The notes below the pieces were generated by a model. That model did not search any database, was not told the origin of the DNA, and saw only the letters and a program-made list of their open reading frames with translations. Of a stretch of DNA of 64,000 bases, positions 8,172 to 16,722 are shown in pieces. Numbering within the stretch: the first letter of the stretch is position 1; every line of letters starts with the position of its first letter. Origin of the DNA: Pseudomonas psychrophila HA-4 (GTDB taxonomy: Bacteria; Pseudomonadota; Gammaproteobacteria; Pseudomonadales; Pseudomonadaceae); the NCBI RefSeq assembly GCF_000282975.1, contig NZ_ALJC01000025.1, positions 1 to 64,000 of the forward strand. The letters are read 5' to 3'. The translations under genes were made by a program, and so were the position numbers.

Positions 8172-9013
8172 CAGCCCTCAATTCACACACGGCCAAGGCG
8201 GCTGTCACTCCCGAAACAGAGACGCATCGTTTCAGCCCGCTACTGAGTTTTCGCACTCGCTTGTATTTGACCTGGGCAGTGCTGTTCGGCTTGTGCGTCA
8301 TGTTTTTCATGAGCTTCGATCTGAAGTTCTCGATCATTGCGCAGAAGTTGCCCAATCTGATCGGTCTGCATTTGGGGCCTGACGGTTTCTTGCAAGGCGC
8401 CGCGCTGACGCTGTTTTTATGCTTCTGCTCGATCTGGCTTTCGTTGCTTCTTGGTTTCGTGACGGCGCTGGCGCGCTTGTCTCGCAGTGCAGTGGCTTTT
8501 GGCATTGCCAGTTTCTACGCGTCTTTTTTTCGCGGTACGCCGCTGCTGATCCAGATCCTACTGATCTACCTTGGTCTGCCGCAGTTGGGTGTTGTTCCTG
8601 GCGCCATCAGCGCTGGGATCATTGCACTCTCGCTCAATTATGGTGCCTACCTCAGCGAGATTTTTCGTGCAGGCATCATGGCAGTAGCACCTGGACAGCG
8701 CGAAGCGGCGATGGCTCTGGGTCTGAGGCCTGCGGCAACGTTTCTGCATGTTGTCCTGCCACAAGCTATGCGTACGATCATTCCCCCAACAACCAGTCAG
8801 TTCATTTCAATGCTCAAGGACTCCTCGCTGATATCGGTGATGGGGGTCTGGGAAGTGATGTTTCTGGCACAGTCCTATGGTCGCTCGTCCTACCGCTACA
8901 TCGAAATGCTCACCACCGCAGCCGTTATCTATTGGCTCCTGTCCATTGGACTGGAGTTGATACAGAACCGCCTTGAACGCCACTACGGCAAAGGTTTCAA
9001 GCATCAGCGCTGA
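8168..9013 (+). CDS. Amino-acid-type ABC transporter permease
   Basis: A 281-aa inner-membrane permease of the His/Glu/Gln/Arg type. A cytoplasmic N-terminus is followed by one helix (about residues 30-50), then a five-helix core. The core carries the EAA loop that contacts an ATPase (APGQREAAMALG, then FLHVVLPQAMR). The ATG at 8168 overlaps the binding-protein stop, so the two genes are translationally coupled. No ATP-binding gene follows; the next gene is a flavin monooxygenase. The permease must borrow an ATPase encoded elsewhere or be non-functional alone. Confidence 0.87.
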   Translation: MTALNSHTAKAAVTPETETHRFSPLLSFRTRLYLTWAVLFGLCVMFFMSFDLKFSIIAQKLPNLIGLHLGPDGFLQGAALTLFLCFCSIWLSLLLGFVTALARLSRSAVAFGIASFYASFFRGTPLLIQILLIYLGLPQLGVVPGAISAGIIALSLNYGAYLSEIFRAGIMAVAPGQREAAMALGLRPAATFLHVVLPQAMRTIIPPTTSQFISMLKDSSLISVMGVWEVMFLAQSYGRSSYRYIEMLTTAAVIYWLLSIGLELIQNRLERHYGKGFKHQR

Positions 9014-9047
9014 CCCGCGCGTTTAATGACTTTTTACAGGTACTACG

Positions 9048-10430
9048 ATGTCCGATCCAAAACCTCTGTTGTTTGCGTTATACGAGCAAGCCAGTGTTGG
9101 CTGTGGCGGCGCGCCGAGCCTCTGGACGCACCCGGCTGACGAGCGACTGACCATCAACTCTCTGGGCTACTGGTCCAACCTGGCACGCATCGCCGACCAG
9201 GCTCATCTCGACATGCTGTTTTTTGGAGATGTGCTGGGCTTCTACGATGTGTTTGGCGGTAATGCCGACGCGGCCATGAAGTGGGCGGTTGAAGCACCGG
9301 CCAACGATCCGTTGATGATCATCCCCGCATTGGCCGCCGTGACGGAAAACCTAGCCTTCGGCGTCACTGTCACCACCAGTTACGAGCATCCTTTTACCCA
9401 TGCCCGGCGTTTCAGCACGCTGGATCACCTGACCAATGGCCGGGTCGGCTGGAACATTGTCACCTCCTACCTCACCAGTGCCGCTCGCAACTTCGGCCTG
9501 GAGCAGATGATCAAGCACGATGATCGCTATGAACGCGCAGATGAATTTCTCGATGTGGTTTACAAACTTTGGGAAGGCAGTTGGGCAAACGATGCAGTGG
9601 TTGCCGACAAGTCTCGCCAGGTCTATGCCAAGGGCGATCGCGTGCGTCCGATCAATCATGTTGGCGAGTATTACCGGGTGGCCGGTCCGCATTTGACGTC
9701 CCCATCACCGCAACGCACACCCTTGCTGATCCAAGCCGGTTGGTCAGGCCGTGGTCGCGAGTTTGCGGCTAAGCACGCCGAACTCATTTTCATCGCCAAA
9801 TCCAATCCGCTGGAGATTCGCCAAGGCCTGGAAGACATATGGGCGCAGGCCCAGGCACGTGGACGTCAGGCGCAGGATGTTAAATCGCTGACGGTCCTGC
9901 GTATCGTCACGGCCAAGACCGAAATCGAAGCCCAGCGCAAATATGACGCCCTTCAAAGCAACTATCACTTGCAGGCGCAGTTGGTGAGTTATGCCGGTGA
10001 TACCGGTATCGACATCAGCCGCTACGCGGACAGCGATGCCTTATCCACTCACACTGAAGGCATGACGTCTTATGTGATGCGGCCTGATGGCAGCGGCAAG
10101 CCCTTGACCGCCGGCGATGTCAAACAGCGCTTTGCCAGCGTCACTCGGGGCAGTGATCTGATTCTGGTAGGCACGCCGCAACAAGTGGCCGATAGGATCG
10201 AGGAGCACGCCCGAATTTCCGGCACCAGTGGCTACATGCTCAACCCGCTGATCAGCCCAGGCAGCCTCGAAGACTTTGTTGAACTGGTCATTCCTGAGCT
10301 GCAAAAGCGTGGCTTGTACCGTACCGAACCACAGAGCGGTACTTTCCGTTCGCGGTTACGGGACGATGGTGCTAACCATTTACCGGATTCTGCCTACGGC
10401 GCCTCGTTCCGCTTCGATGAAGGTCTTTAG
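9048..10430 (+). CDS. NtaA/SnaA/DszA-family FMN-dependent monooxygenase
   Basis: A 460-aa luciferase-like (TIM-barrel) flavin monooxygenase. Family motifs include DMLFFGDVLGFYD, FGVTVTTSYEHPF, HLTNGRVGWNIVTSYL and QAGWSGRGREFAAKHAE. Length and motifs fit the nitrilotriacetate / dibenzothiophene-sulfone monooxygenase group, which uses FMNH2 from a partner reductase to oxidise C-N or C-S bonds in the cytoplasm. It starts 34 nt after the permease, so it is probably in the same operon. With the SfnB- and SfnG-type genes nearby, release of sulfur from an organosulfur compound is the likeliest role. The exact substrate cannot be read from sequence. Confidence 0.85.
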   Translation: MSDPKPLLFALYEQASVGCGGAPSLWTHPADERLTINSLGYWSNLARIADQAHLDMLFFGDVLGFYDVFGGNADAAMKWAVEAPANDPLMIIPALAAVTENLAFGVTVTTSYEHPFTHARRFSTLDHLTNGRVGWNIVTSYLTSAARNFGLEQMIKHDDRYERADEFLDVVYKLWEGSWANDAVVADKSRQVYAKGDRVRPINHVGEYYRVAGPHLTSPSPQRTPLLIQAGWSGRGREFAAKHAELIFIAKSNPLEIRQGLEDIWAQAQARGRQAQDVKSLTVLRIVTAKTEIEAQRKYDALQSNYHLQAQLVSYAGDTGIDISRYADSDALSTHTEGMTSYVMRPDGSGKPLTAGDVKQRFASVTRGSDLILVGTPQQVADRIEEHARISGTSGYMLNPLISPGSLEDFVELVIPELQKRGLYRTEPQSGTFRSRLRDDGANHLPDSAYGASFRFDEGL

Positions 10431-10588
10431 GATGGGGGCGCTTGTGCCGTTGTGATCAAACGACACCGTGTTGCTGGCTCAGTGACTTGAGCAGAAAAAC
10501 GCTCAGTTGAGGCGTTGTCCTAGCCGTTACCTCGACCGCCCATGCTGGCGACTGGGTACGTTGGTTTCTGGGCGTAGTGACAAGCTAG

Positions 10589-10610
10589 GGGCCAGACGCG
10601 TTGCTGGCCC
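10589..10610. terminator. Weak hairpin between convergent genes
   Basis: A 7-bp stem (GGGCCAG/CTGGCCC) with an 8-nt loop lies between the monooxygenase and the leftward SfnB-type gene. No T-tract follows, so it is only a candidate terminator. The rest of 10431-10658 holds nothing I recognise. Confidence 0.3.
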
Positions 10611-10658
10611 GTGCTTCGTCGCTCGCCGTGGGGTATCTGTCACCCGCGTGATGTCGAC

Positions 10659-11897
10659 TTACTTCGATCCTCCACCGATCTGCCAAACGTAGGGCGGTTC
10701 GGTGCCGTTGATTTCCCAGTCGCCGATGATGCGTTCCTTGTAGATCAGCGGGTTGTGCGAGGCTGCGGTCCGAGCGTTGCGCCAGTGACGATCAAGGGCC
10801 TTGCCGGTGCTGGTGGCCGAAGCGCTGAGGGCGTTGAACAGATCGCTGGTGGCGCGCAGCACCAGGTCGGCGATCACCACTTGGGCTTGGGCGGATTCCA
10901 GTTCGGCAGCGATGTTGGCATCGCGTTCGGCTTCGTCGTTGTGGGCGAAGCGGCTTTCATAGGCCACCTGCAAGGCGGCAGCAGCGCGCAGGGTGGTGGC
11001 GTGGGCGGCGTAGACCTGCGCCGAAGCCTTGCCCACCACTTGCTGCACCTGAACATCCTGACTGACGTGGCTGGCGTTGCCGGTGCTGAAGATACGCGTG
11101 CGCTTGCGTATTTCTTCCGTGATGTCGCGCACCGCAGCACGCCCGGCACCGGTCTGGACCGCCAACAGCACCAGTTGATAGAAGGCCGTCTGGTATTTGA
11201 AGCGGGTAGTGAAGTCCAGCAGGTTTTCGGGCTCCACCACGGCGTTCTCGAATACCGAGGTGCCGCTGCCGGTGGTGCGCTGACCAAAGCCATCCCAGTC
11301 GTCGCTCTGCGTAATACCCGGTTGCTGTACGCGAACGGCGGCAATCACATCGGCGCCGTTGTCATCGCGCTGGGCATAGAGGTCGATCCAGTCGGCGAAG
11401 ATACTGCCGGTGCTGTAGTACTTGGTGCCGTTGACCACCCATTGTTCATCTAAGCGCGAGACACGGGTGCCAACTTGGCCGATCTTGATGCTGCCGACTT
11501 CGGTCCACGCGTTGCCCACCAGGTCGCCGTCGACAAAACGCTTGAACCAGGTGTCTTGGGGCACATCAGCGTGGGCGTTGAGGCGGTCTTCGACAAAGGC
11601 AAAGTGACCGCGCAACGCCTGCGGCAGATTGGAATCGGCTTCGGCCAGTTCGATCAGCAACTCAAACAACTGGGGCAGGGAAGCGCCAGCGCCACCGTAT
11701 TGCACCGGCACGCGCACGGCGCCAAAGCCGGCTTCCTTCAGCCACTTCACTTGTTCAAAGGGCAAGCTGCGGCTTTGCTCGCGTTCCAGTGCGCCGACGG
11801 CGATGCGTGCAAAGATCGGCCGGAAGCGCTCGGCCAGGGTCTGGTAGTCGGTACCGCTGGAGAGGGGGTGTGGCAGGTGCTGTTGCTGGACAGTCAT
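10659..11897 (-). CDS. SfnB/DszC-type acyl-CoA-dehydrogenase-fold flavoprotein
   Basis: A 412-aa flavoprotein with the acyl-CoA dehydrogenase fold: N-terminal helical domain (FEQVKWLKEAGFGAVRVPVQYGG), middle beta domain (NAWTEVGS, WVVNGTKYYSTGS, GFGQRTTGSGTSVFENAVV) and C-terminal helical domain. It belongs to the monooxygenase branch of that fold (dibenzothiophene monooxygenase DszC, SfnB sulfur-acquisition oxidoreductases), not to beta-oxidation enzymes. It probably hydroxylates a sulfur compound with reduced flavin. AAGGAG precedes the ATG at 11897. A strong sigma-54 promoter lies about 70 nt upstream, and it is divergent from sfnF-sfnG. Confidence 0.82.
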   Translation of the reverse strand: MTVQQQHLPHPLSSGTDYQTLAERFRPIFARIAVGALEREQSRSLPFEQVKWLKEAGFGAVRVPVQYGGAGASLPQLFELLIELAEADSNLPQALRGHFAFVEDRLNAHADVPQDTWFKRFVDGDLVGNAWTEVGSIKIGQVGTRVSRLDEQWVVNGTKYYSTGSIFADWIDLYAQRDDNGADVIAAVRVQQPGITQSDDWDGFGQRTTGSGTSVFENAVVEPENLLDFTTRFKYQTAFYQLVLLAVQTGAGRAAVRDITEEIRKRTRIFSTGNASHVSQDVQVQQVVGKASAQVYAAHATTLRAAAALQVAYESRFAHNDEAERDANIAAELESAQAQVVIADLVLRATSDLFNALSASATSTGKALDRHWRNARTAASHNPLIYKERIIGDWEINGTEPPYVWQIGGGSK

Positions 11898-11963
11898 AGT
11901 GCAGCTCCTTATGGAAGGCAAGAGAAGCAACAGAGCAGTCGTTCTGTTGCGTATTGCTGCCAG

Positions 11964-11979
11964 TGCACAGGTCGTGCCT
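11964..11979 (-). promoter_or_regulatory. Sigma-54 (-24/-12) promoter for the SfnB-type gene
   Basis: Read leftward, AGGCACG-N4-GTGCA matches the RpoN consensus TGGCACG-N4-TTGCA with the invariant GG and GC at correct spacing. It lies 67 nt before the ATG. In P. putida, sulfone genes are activated by the sigma-54-dependent regulator SfnR; no SfnR gene is visible in this window. Confidence 0.7.
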
Positions 11980-12221
11980 AGCACTGCAAAAGCCGTTTAA
12001 TCGGGCGCGCAAGGCTGTTCGCCAGAGTGATTGCTGTCGCCTGTCAGGCAACTTGTTGAAGCGCTGACTGCCCGGCAACAGCGGCTTGGACGCGCTGCAT
12101 GGCATGGGCAGAGAGGCAGCTGTTGCGTGCGCAACAGTTGATAAACAGCCTGCCCGGTGGGCGACACTGCGGCGTTGTTATGAAAAGTTATAACTGATTG
12201 ATTTTTATATAATTATTCAGG

Positions 12222-12239
12222 TGGCATGGTTGCTGCTTT
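12222..12239 (+). promoter_or_regulatory. Sigma-54 (-24/-12) promoter for sfnF-sfnG
   Basis: TGGCATG-N4-CTGCTTT fits the RpoN -24/-12 pattern with GG and GC 12 nt apart. It lies 50 nt before the sfnF remnant and diverges from the promoter at 11964-11979. The AT-rich stretch at 12178-12220 could serve for DNA bending or activator contact. The remainder of 11980-12221 shows no gene. Confidence 0.65.
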
Positions 12240-12288
12240 AGTCCTTGTTCAGGTGCCGCGGTGGCCTCTGCCACCATGAGGACGGGCA

Positions 12289-12627
12289 ATGAGCAACACA
12301 CTGAAAGTGGTCGCGGTATCCGGGAGCGTGCAGCGGCCTACGCGCACACTGGTGCTGCTCAAGGAACTGGTCGCTGGCCTTGCGCAGCAACTGCCGATCG
12401 AGCTGCGGTTGATTGAGTTGTCCGCGGTCGGTCCAAAGTGTGCCGGGGTGCTGCGCCGTGAAGATTTGCCCGCTGCGGTCGAGACCGATCTGCGGGCCAT
12501 TGAAACGGCCGACCTGCTGATTGCTGCCAGCCCGGTGTACCGCGCCTTCGAACGCATCGAGCGCGCTGTCGAGTCGGCGGTCCTGAGCCTCAATTCGACT
12601 GTTCAACCGGACGCCAGCGCAGCCTGA
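12289..12627 (+). pseudogene. sfnF: Truncated NADPH-dependent FMN reductase (sfnF remnant)
   Basis: The 112-residue product starts as an MsuE/SfnF-type flavodoxin-fold FMN reductase: VVAVSGSVQRPTRT (phosphate-binding loop, residues 7-20) and ETADLLIAASPVYR (72-85). At residue 85 it jumps to AFERIERAVESAVL, which looks like the last helix of the same family. About 80 central residues, including much of the FMN and dimer surface, are missing without loss of frame. It keeps a ribosome-binding site (GAGGA) and a sigma-54 promoter and lies 46 nt before sfnG, as in the known sfnFG operon. It is probably inactive, although the short protein may still be made. Confidence 0.75.
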
Positions 12628-12673
12628 CATCCCGGGTCAACGCTCACTTCAATGAATCAATGGAGTACATGCA

Positions 12674-13774
12674 ATGAGCCAGAGCAACATCAAGTTTGCC
12701 TACTGGGTTCCCAATGTCAGCGGCGGTCTTGTGGTCAGCAAGATCGAACAGCGCACTAGCTGGGACATCGATTACAACCGCAAGCTGGCGCAAATCGCCG
12801 AAAAGGCTGGCTTCGAATACGCCTTGTCACAGATCCGTTTTACCGCCGGTTATGGCGCCGAAAACCAGCACGAATCGGTGTCCATCAGCCACGCACTGTT
12901 GGCCGCCACCGAGAAACTCAAGGTGATCGCAGCCATCCTGCCTGGCCCATGGAGTCCGGTGCTGGCCGCCAAGCAGTTGGCCACCATCGACCAGTTCACC
13001 AACGGTCGCGTCGCGGTGAATATCGTGTCGGGCTGGTTCAAGGGCGAATTCCGCGCCATTGGCGAGCCATGGCTGGACCACGATGAGCGCTATCGTCGCT
13101 CGGAAGAATTCATCCAGGCGCTGAAGGGCATCTGGACCCAAGACAACTTCAGTTTTCATGGCGATTTCTACCGCTTCCATGACTACACCCTCAAACCCAA
13201 GCCACTGCAGCAACCGCACCCTGAAATTTTCCAGGGGGGCAGTTCGCGCGCGGCACGGGACATGGCTTCGCGGGTCTCCGACTGGTACTTCACCAACGGC
13301 AATACCGTTGAGGGCATCAAGGCGCAGGTCGATGACATTCGGGCCAAGGCCGCTCTTAATGGCCACTCGGTCAAAGTAGGGGTGAACGCCTTTGTCATCG
13401 CCCGTGAAACCGAGGCCGAGGCCCGGGCTGTGTTGCAGGAAATTATCGCCAAGGCCGACCCCGAGGCCGTCAACGGTTTTGCCAGCGAGGCGAAGAACGC
13501 CGGTGCCTCTAGCCCAGAAGGCGAAGGCAACTGGGCCAAGTCCACCTTCGAGGACTTGGTGCAGTACAACGATGGTTTCAAGACCAACCTGATCGGCACG
13601 CCGCAGCAGATTGCCGAACGCATCGTCGCACTCAAGGCGGTGGGCGTGGACTTGGTGCTTAGTGGCTTCCTGCACTTTCAGGAGGAAGTGGAGTACTTCG
13701 GCCGCAAGGTGTTGCCGTTAGTGCGTGAGCTGGAGCGCGAGGCGGTGGCGACCCAGGCTGCGGCGCTGGCGTAA
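12674..13774 (+). CDS. sfnG: Dimethylsulfone monooxygenase SfnG
   Basis: A 366-aa FMNH2-dependent luciferase-like monooxygenase that closely follows the SfnG pattern: FAYWVPNVSGGLVVSKIEQ at the N-terminus, RFTAGYGAENQHESVSISHA, DQFTNGRVAVNIVSGWFKGE and PHPEIFQGGSSRAARDMA. SfnG oxidises dimethylsulfone to methanesulfinate, part of sulfur scavenging from DMS-derived compounds in the cytoplasm. It needs reduced FMN from a partner, and the usual partner upstream (sfnF) is truncated here, so another reductase must serve. It is followed after 15 nt by an adenylate-like protein and an ABC transporter, probably one operon under the sigma-54 promoter. Confidence 0.9.
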   Translation: MSQSNIKFAYWVPNVSGGLVVSKIEQRTSWDIDYNRKLAQIAEKAGFEYALSQIRFTAGYGAENQHESVSISHALLAATEKLKVIAAILPGPWSPVLAAKQLATIDQFTNGRVAVNIVSGWFKGEFRAIGEPWLDHDERYRRSEEFIQALKGIWTQDNFSFHGDFYRFHDYTLKPKPLQQPHPEIFQGGSSRAARDMASRVSDWYFTNGNTVEGIKAQVDDIRAKAALNGHSVKVGVNAFVIARETEAEARAVLQEIIAKADPEAVNGFASEAKNAGASSPEGEGNWAKSTFEDLVQYNDGFKTNLIGTPQQIAERIVALKAVGVDLVLSGFLHFQEEVEYFGRKVLPLVRELEREAVATQAAALA

Positions 13775-13789
13775 GGGGCGGGAAAGGTC

Positions 13790-14953
13790 ATGCCGATATT
13801 CACCGATAATCCGCAACCCGCCGCGGGTACCTTGCCGCAGTGGTTGCAACAGCAGGCACGTCAGCAAGGGACGGGTATCGCTCTGCGCCATAAGCGCCTA
13901 GGGGTGTGGCAGGTCCGTACTTGGTGCCAACTGGCCGCAGAGGTTAAGCGCTTGGCAACGGCCTTGAAGGCGCGTGGTTTTGTGCCGGGTGCGACGTTGG
14001 TAATTGTCAGCCGCCCGCGGCCGGAGGCATTGATTGCGGCCTTGTCGGCACAGTGGCTGGGTGGCGTGGCTGCGTTGTTGGATCCGCTGGAGGCTGCGGC
14101 CGAGCAGGTGCCGGTGTTGTGCGAGCTGCACAGTGAATGGGTGTTCGCCGAAGGCCATGAGGAGATCCAGCGCCTGCACGCCGCCGGACTGGCGCCCAGG
14201 TTGCTGATTTACGCTGACGGCCGCGGCTTGGATGAGGTGAGTCAGGCCGGTGATACCTTGGCGTTCGCGCAACTGCTGCAGCAGGGAAGCGATCTTCAGC
14301 TTGAGCCCCAGACTCGAGCCACGGACACAGCCTTTGCCTTATACCGGTTGGGCGCGGGGCAGCGCATCGAGCAGCAGCGCATCTGCCACACCGAGTTGCT
14401 ACAGGAAGGCCAGCGCTTGGTGTATAGCGAGCAGCTGGGGCACCAGGAAGAAGCCTTGGCAGCGCGAGCGTTCGCCACGGGTGGTCAAGCGCGTTACGTG
14501 CTGGCGCCTTGGTTGATTGCCGGCTTTTGCCTAAATTTTCCGGAGAACCTGGCCACCCGCGATCAGGACCGGCGCGAGCTGGGCCCGACCCTGGTGGCCG
14601 GCACCCGGGAAACCTACGAGCGCCTGCATGCGCAGGTTCTGGCCCGTTTGCCGGAGCCAGGCAGTTGGCGCCGGCGTCTGGTGGATTGGGCATTGGAAAC
14701 GCGCCCCGGTGTGCTGAACCGGCACGTGGGTTACTGGCTGATCCGCCGACCGTTGCGCGATGTCCTCGGCTTTTCCCGCACCCGCGCGCCGTTGCTGGTG
14801 GGCGAGGCTCTGGCGGCACCTACCCAGGTGTTTTTCCAGGCGTTGGCGATAGAGGTCCGCACCTGGCCTGACCCGGCGCAGTGGCACCACCTCGCGCCTT
14901 GGCCTGCGTCGCGGGTCAACGGCTGGATCGAAGACAGCATGCAATCGGCCTGA
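13790..14953 (+). CDS. Degenerate adenylate-forming (AMP-ligase-like) protein, catalytically dead
   Basis: A 387-aa protein that aligns by eye with the N-terminal domain of long-chain acyl-CoA ligases found in LIV-type transporter operons: LPQWLQQQARQQGTGIALRHK at the start, ARGFVPGATLVIVSRPRPEA, and later GFCLNFPENLATRDQDRREL and GPTLVAGTRETYERL. Where the ATP-binding YTSGTTGxPKG should stand it reads ALYRLGAGQRIEQQRI, and the C-terminal domain with the catalytic lysine is absent. A full-length relative has about 650 residues. The reading frame is intact and high-GC, so it may be kept as a non-catalytic partner. It lies between sfnG and the transporter ATPase. Confidence 0.65.
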   Translation: MPIFTDNPQPAAGTLPQWLQQQARQQGTGIALRHKRLGVWQVRTWCQLAAEVKRLATALKARGFVPGATLVIVSRPRPEALIAALSAQWLGGVAALLDPLEAAAEQVPVLCELHSEWVFAEGHEEIQRLHAAGLAPRLLIYADGRGLDEVSQAGDTLAFAQLLQQGSDLQLEPQTRATDTAFALYRLGAGQRIEQQRICHTELLQEGQRLVYSEQLGHQEEALAARAFATGGQARYVLAPWLIAGFCLNFPENLATRDQDRRELGPTLVAGTRETYERLHAQVLARLPEPGSWRRRLVDWALETRPGVLNRHVGYWLIRRPLRDVLGFSRTRAPLLVGEALAAPTQVFFQALAIEVRTWPDPAQWHHLAPWPASRVNGWIEDSMQSA

Positions 14954-14967
14954 CAAGGACATGACGG

Positions 14968-15759
14968 ATGGCACACACACAGGCGACAAAGGTTGAGCAT
15001 CTGCTGGTGTTGGAAAACATTGGCTTGTCGTTCAAGGGCGTCAAGGCGGTAACCGACATCAGCTTTGCCGTGGCCGCCGGGGAGATTTGCGCCCTGATCG
15101 GCCCCAATGGTGCGGGCAAAAGCTCGCTGCTGAATGTGATCAACGGCGTGTACCAGGCTCAGCAAGGACGTATCCGCTTTGCCGGAGAAGAGCACAGGCG
15201 CATGCGCCCTCACGATGCGGCGGTTCGTGGCATTGCCCGCACCTTTCAGAACATTGCCTTATTCAAGGGCATGAGCGTGCTCGACAACGTACTCACCGGA
15301 CGCACCCTCAAGCGTCGCAGCAGTTGGATCGAGCAGGCCCTGCGCATTGGCCGCGCCGCTGGCGAGGATGACCGCCAACGTGAGGCCGCCGAACGGATAA
15401 TCGACTTTTTGCACATCCAGCCCTGGCGCGACACCCTTGTCGGCAAGCTGCCCTATGGCTTGCAGAAACGGGTGGAACTCGCCCGTGCCCTGGCCGCCGA
15501 ACCGCGCTTGCTGTTGCTGGACGAACCGATGGCCGGGATGAACGCCGAAGAGAAGCTGCAGATGAGCCGCTTCATCGTCGACATCAACCGTGAGTTAGGC
15601 ACTACGGTGGTGTTGATCGAGCACGACATCGGCGTGGTCATGGGCATTTGCGATCACGTGGTGGTGCTCGACTACGGCCGCAAGATCGGCGACGGCCCTC
15701 CCGATGAGGTGCGTCAAAACCCCGAGGTGATCGCAGCCTATCTCGGCACGCGCCACTAA
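14968..15759 (+). CDS. LivG-type ABC transporter ATPase
   Basis: A 263-aa ATPase of the branched-chain amino-acid (HAAT) class: Walker A GPNGAGKSS near residues 45-53, Q-loop ARTFQNIALF, an atypical signature region LPYGLQKRVELARALA, Walker B LLLLDEPMAGM and H-loop LIEHDIGVVM. The LivG-type ending (DEVRQNPEVIAAYLGTRH) is present. It energises import through the two permeases that follow, in the cytoplasmic face of the membrane. Spacing of 14 nt from the adenylate-like gene suggests one operon. Confidence 0.9.
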   Translation: MAHTQATKVEHLLVLENIGLSFKGVKAVTDISFAVAAGEICALIGPNGAGKSSLLNVINGVYQAQQGRIRFAGEEHRRMRPHDAAVRGIARTFQNIALFKGMSVLDNVLTGRTLKRRSSWIEQALRIGRAAGEDDRQREAAERIIDFLHIQPWRDTLVGKLPYGLQKRVELARALAAEPRLLLLDEPMAGMNAEEKLQMSRFIVDINRELGTTVVLIEHDIGVVMGICDHVVVLDYGRKIGDGPPDEVRQNPEVIAAYLGTRH

Positions 15760-15829
15760 CCCCCCGGGTCGATAGCGCCGCCAGTCGTTTGGTGGCCAGG
15801 AACCCTTTGCCCGCAAAACAGGAAGGCTC

Positions 15830-16711
15830 ATGGAGTTTTTTTTAGAGGTGTTACTCGGTGGGCTACTGGCCGGGGTGATGTACGCCCTAGTGGCCATCGG
15901 TTTTGTCCTGATCTACAAGGCCTCCGGCGTCTTCAACTTCGCCCAGGGGGCGATGGTGCTGTTTTCGGCGCTGACCTTTGTCAGTCTGTTGGAACGCGGG
16001 GTGCCGTTCTGGCTGGCGTTTGTCCTTAGCCTGGCGGCGATGGTGCTGCTGGCGGTGGCGGTGGAGCGGGTGGTGTTGCGTCCGCTGGTCAACCGCCCGC
16101 CCATCACCTTGTTCATGGCCACCCTCGGTTTGTCCTACGTGATCGAAGGATTCGCCCAGGCGCTGTGGGGCGCCCAGGTGCATGGCCTGGAACTGGGCAT
16201 CAGTGACGAGCCACTGGAACTAGGCGGGATGCTGCTATCGCAGTTCGACATTTTTGCCGCCGTGACCGCCGCGTTGCTGGTGTTGGCGCTATCGCTGCTG
16301 TTCAACAAGACCCGTATCGGTTTGTCGTTGCGTGCCGTGGCCGATGACCCGCTGGCAGCGTTGGCTGTGGGTATCCGCCTGCAACGGGTCTGGGTGTTGG
16401 TGTGGGCGGTGGCCGGGTTTGTCGGGCTGGTGGCTGGCCTGCTATGGGGCGCGCGGCTGGGGGTGCAATTCTCTCTATCGCTGGTGGTGCTCAAGGCCTT
16501 ACCGGTGCTGATCATCGGTGGCTTCACCTCGATAAGCGGGGCGATTGTCGGCGGCTTGATTATCGGCGCCTCGGAGAAGCTGGCCGAGGTGTACCTAGGC
16601 CCGATCATTGGCGGCGGCATCGAGAACTGGTTTCCCTATGTGCTGGCGCTGCTGTTCCTGCTGGTGCGGCCAGCCGGGATATTTGGCGAACGCGCGATCG
16701 AGCGGGTTTGA
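15830..16711 (+). CDS. LivH-type ABC transporter permease
   Basis: A 293-aa permease with about eight hydrophobic helices and LivH landmarks: an early GLLAGVMYALVAIGFVLIYKASGVFNFAQG, GLSLRAVADDPLAALAVGI (EAA-like loop contacting the ATPase) and a C-terminal LRPAGIFGERAIERV-like end. GGAAGG lies upstream of the ATG. It forms the heteromeric channel with the next gene. Confidence 0.9.
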   Translation: MEFFLEVLLGGLLAGVMYALVAIGFVLIYKASGVFNFAQGAMVLFSALTFVSLLERGVPFWLAFVLSLAAMVLLAVAVERVVLRPLVNRPPITLFMATLGLSYVIEGFAQALWGAQVHGLELGISDEPLELGGMLLSQFDIFAAVTAALLVLALSLLFNKTRIGLSLRAVADDPLAALAVGIRLQRVWVLVWAVAGFVGLVAGLLWGARLGVQFSLSLVVLKALPVLIIGGFTSISGAIVGGLIIGASEKLAEVYLGPIIGGGIENWFPYVLALLFLLVRPAGIFGERAIERV

Positions 16712-16722
16712 GGAGAGACGTA

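Noticed and set aside
10611-11453. Rightward open frame opposite the SfnB-type gene
   Set aside because: Low-complexity Gly/Ala/Val shadow of a clearly homologous flavoprotein on the minus strand.
12827-13675. Leftward 282-codon frame opposite sfnG
   Set aside because: Antisense shadow; sfnG has complete family motifs.
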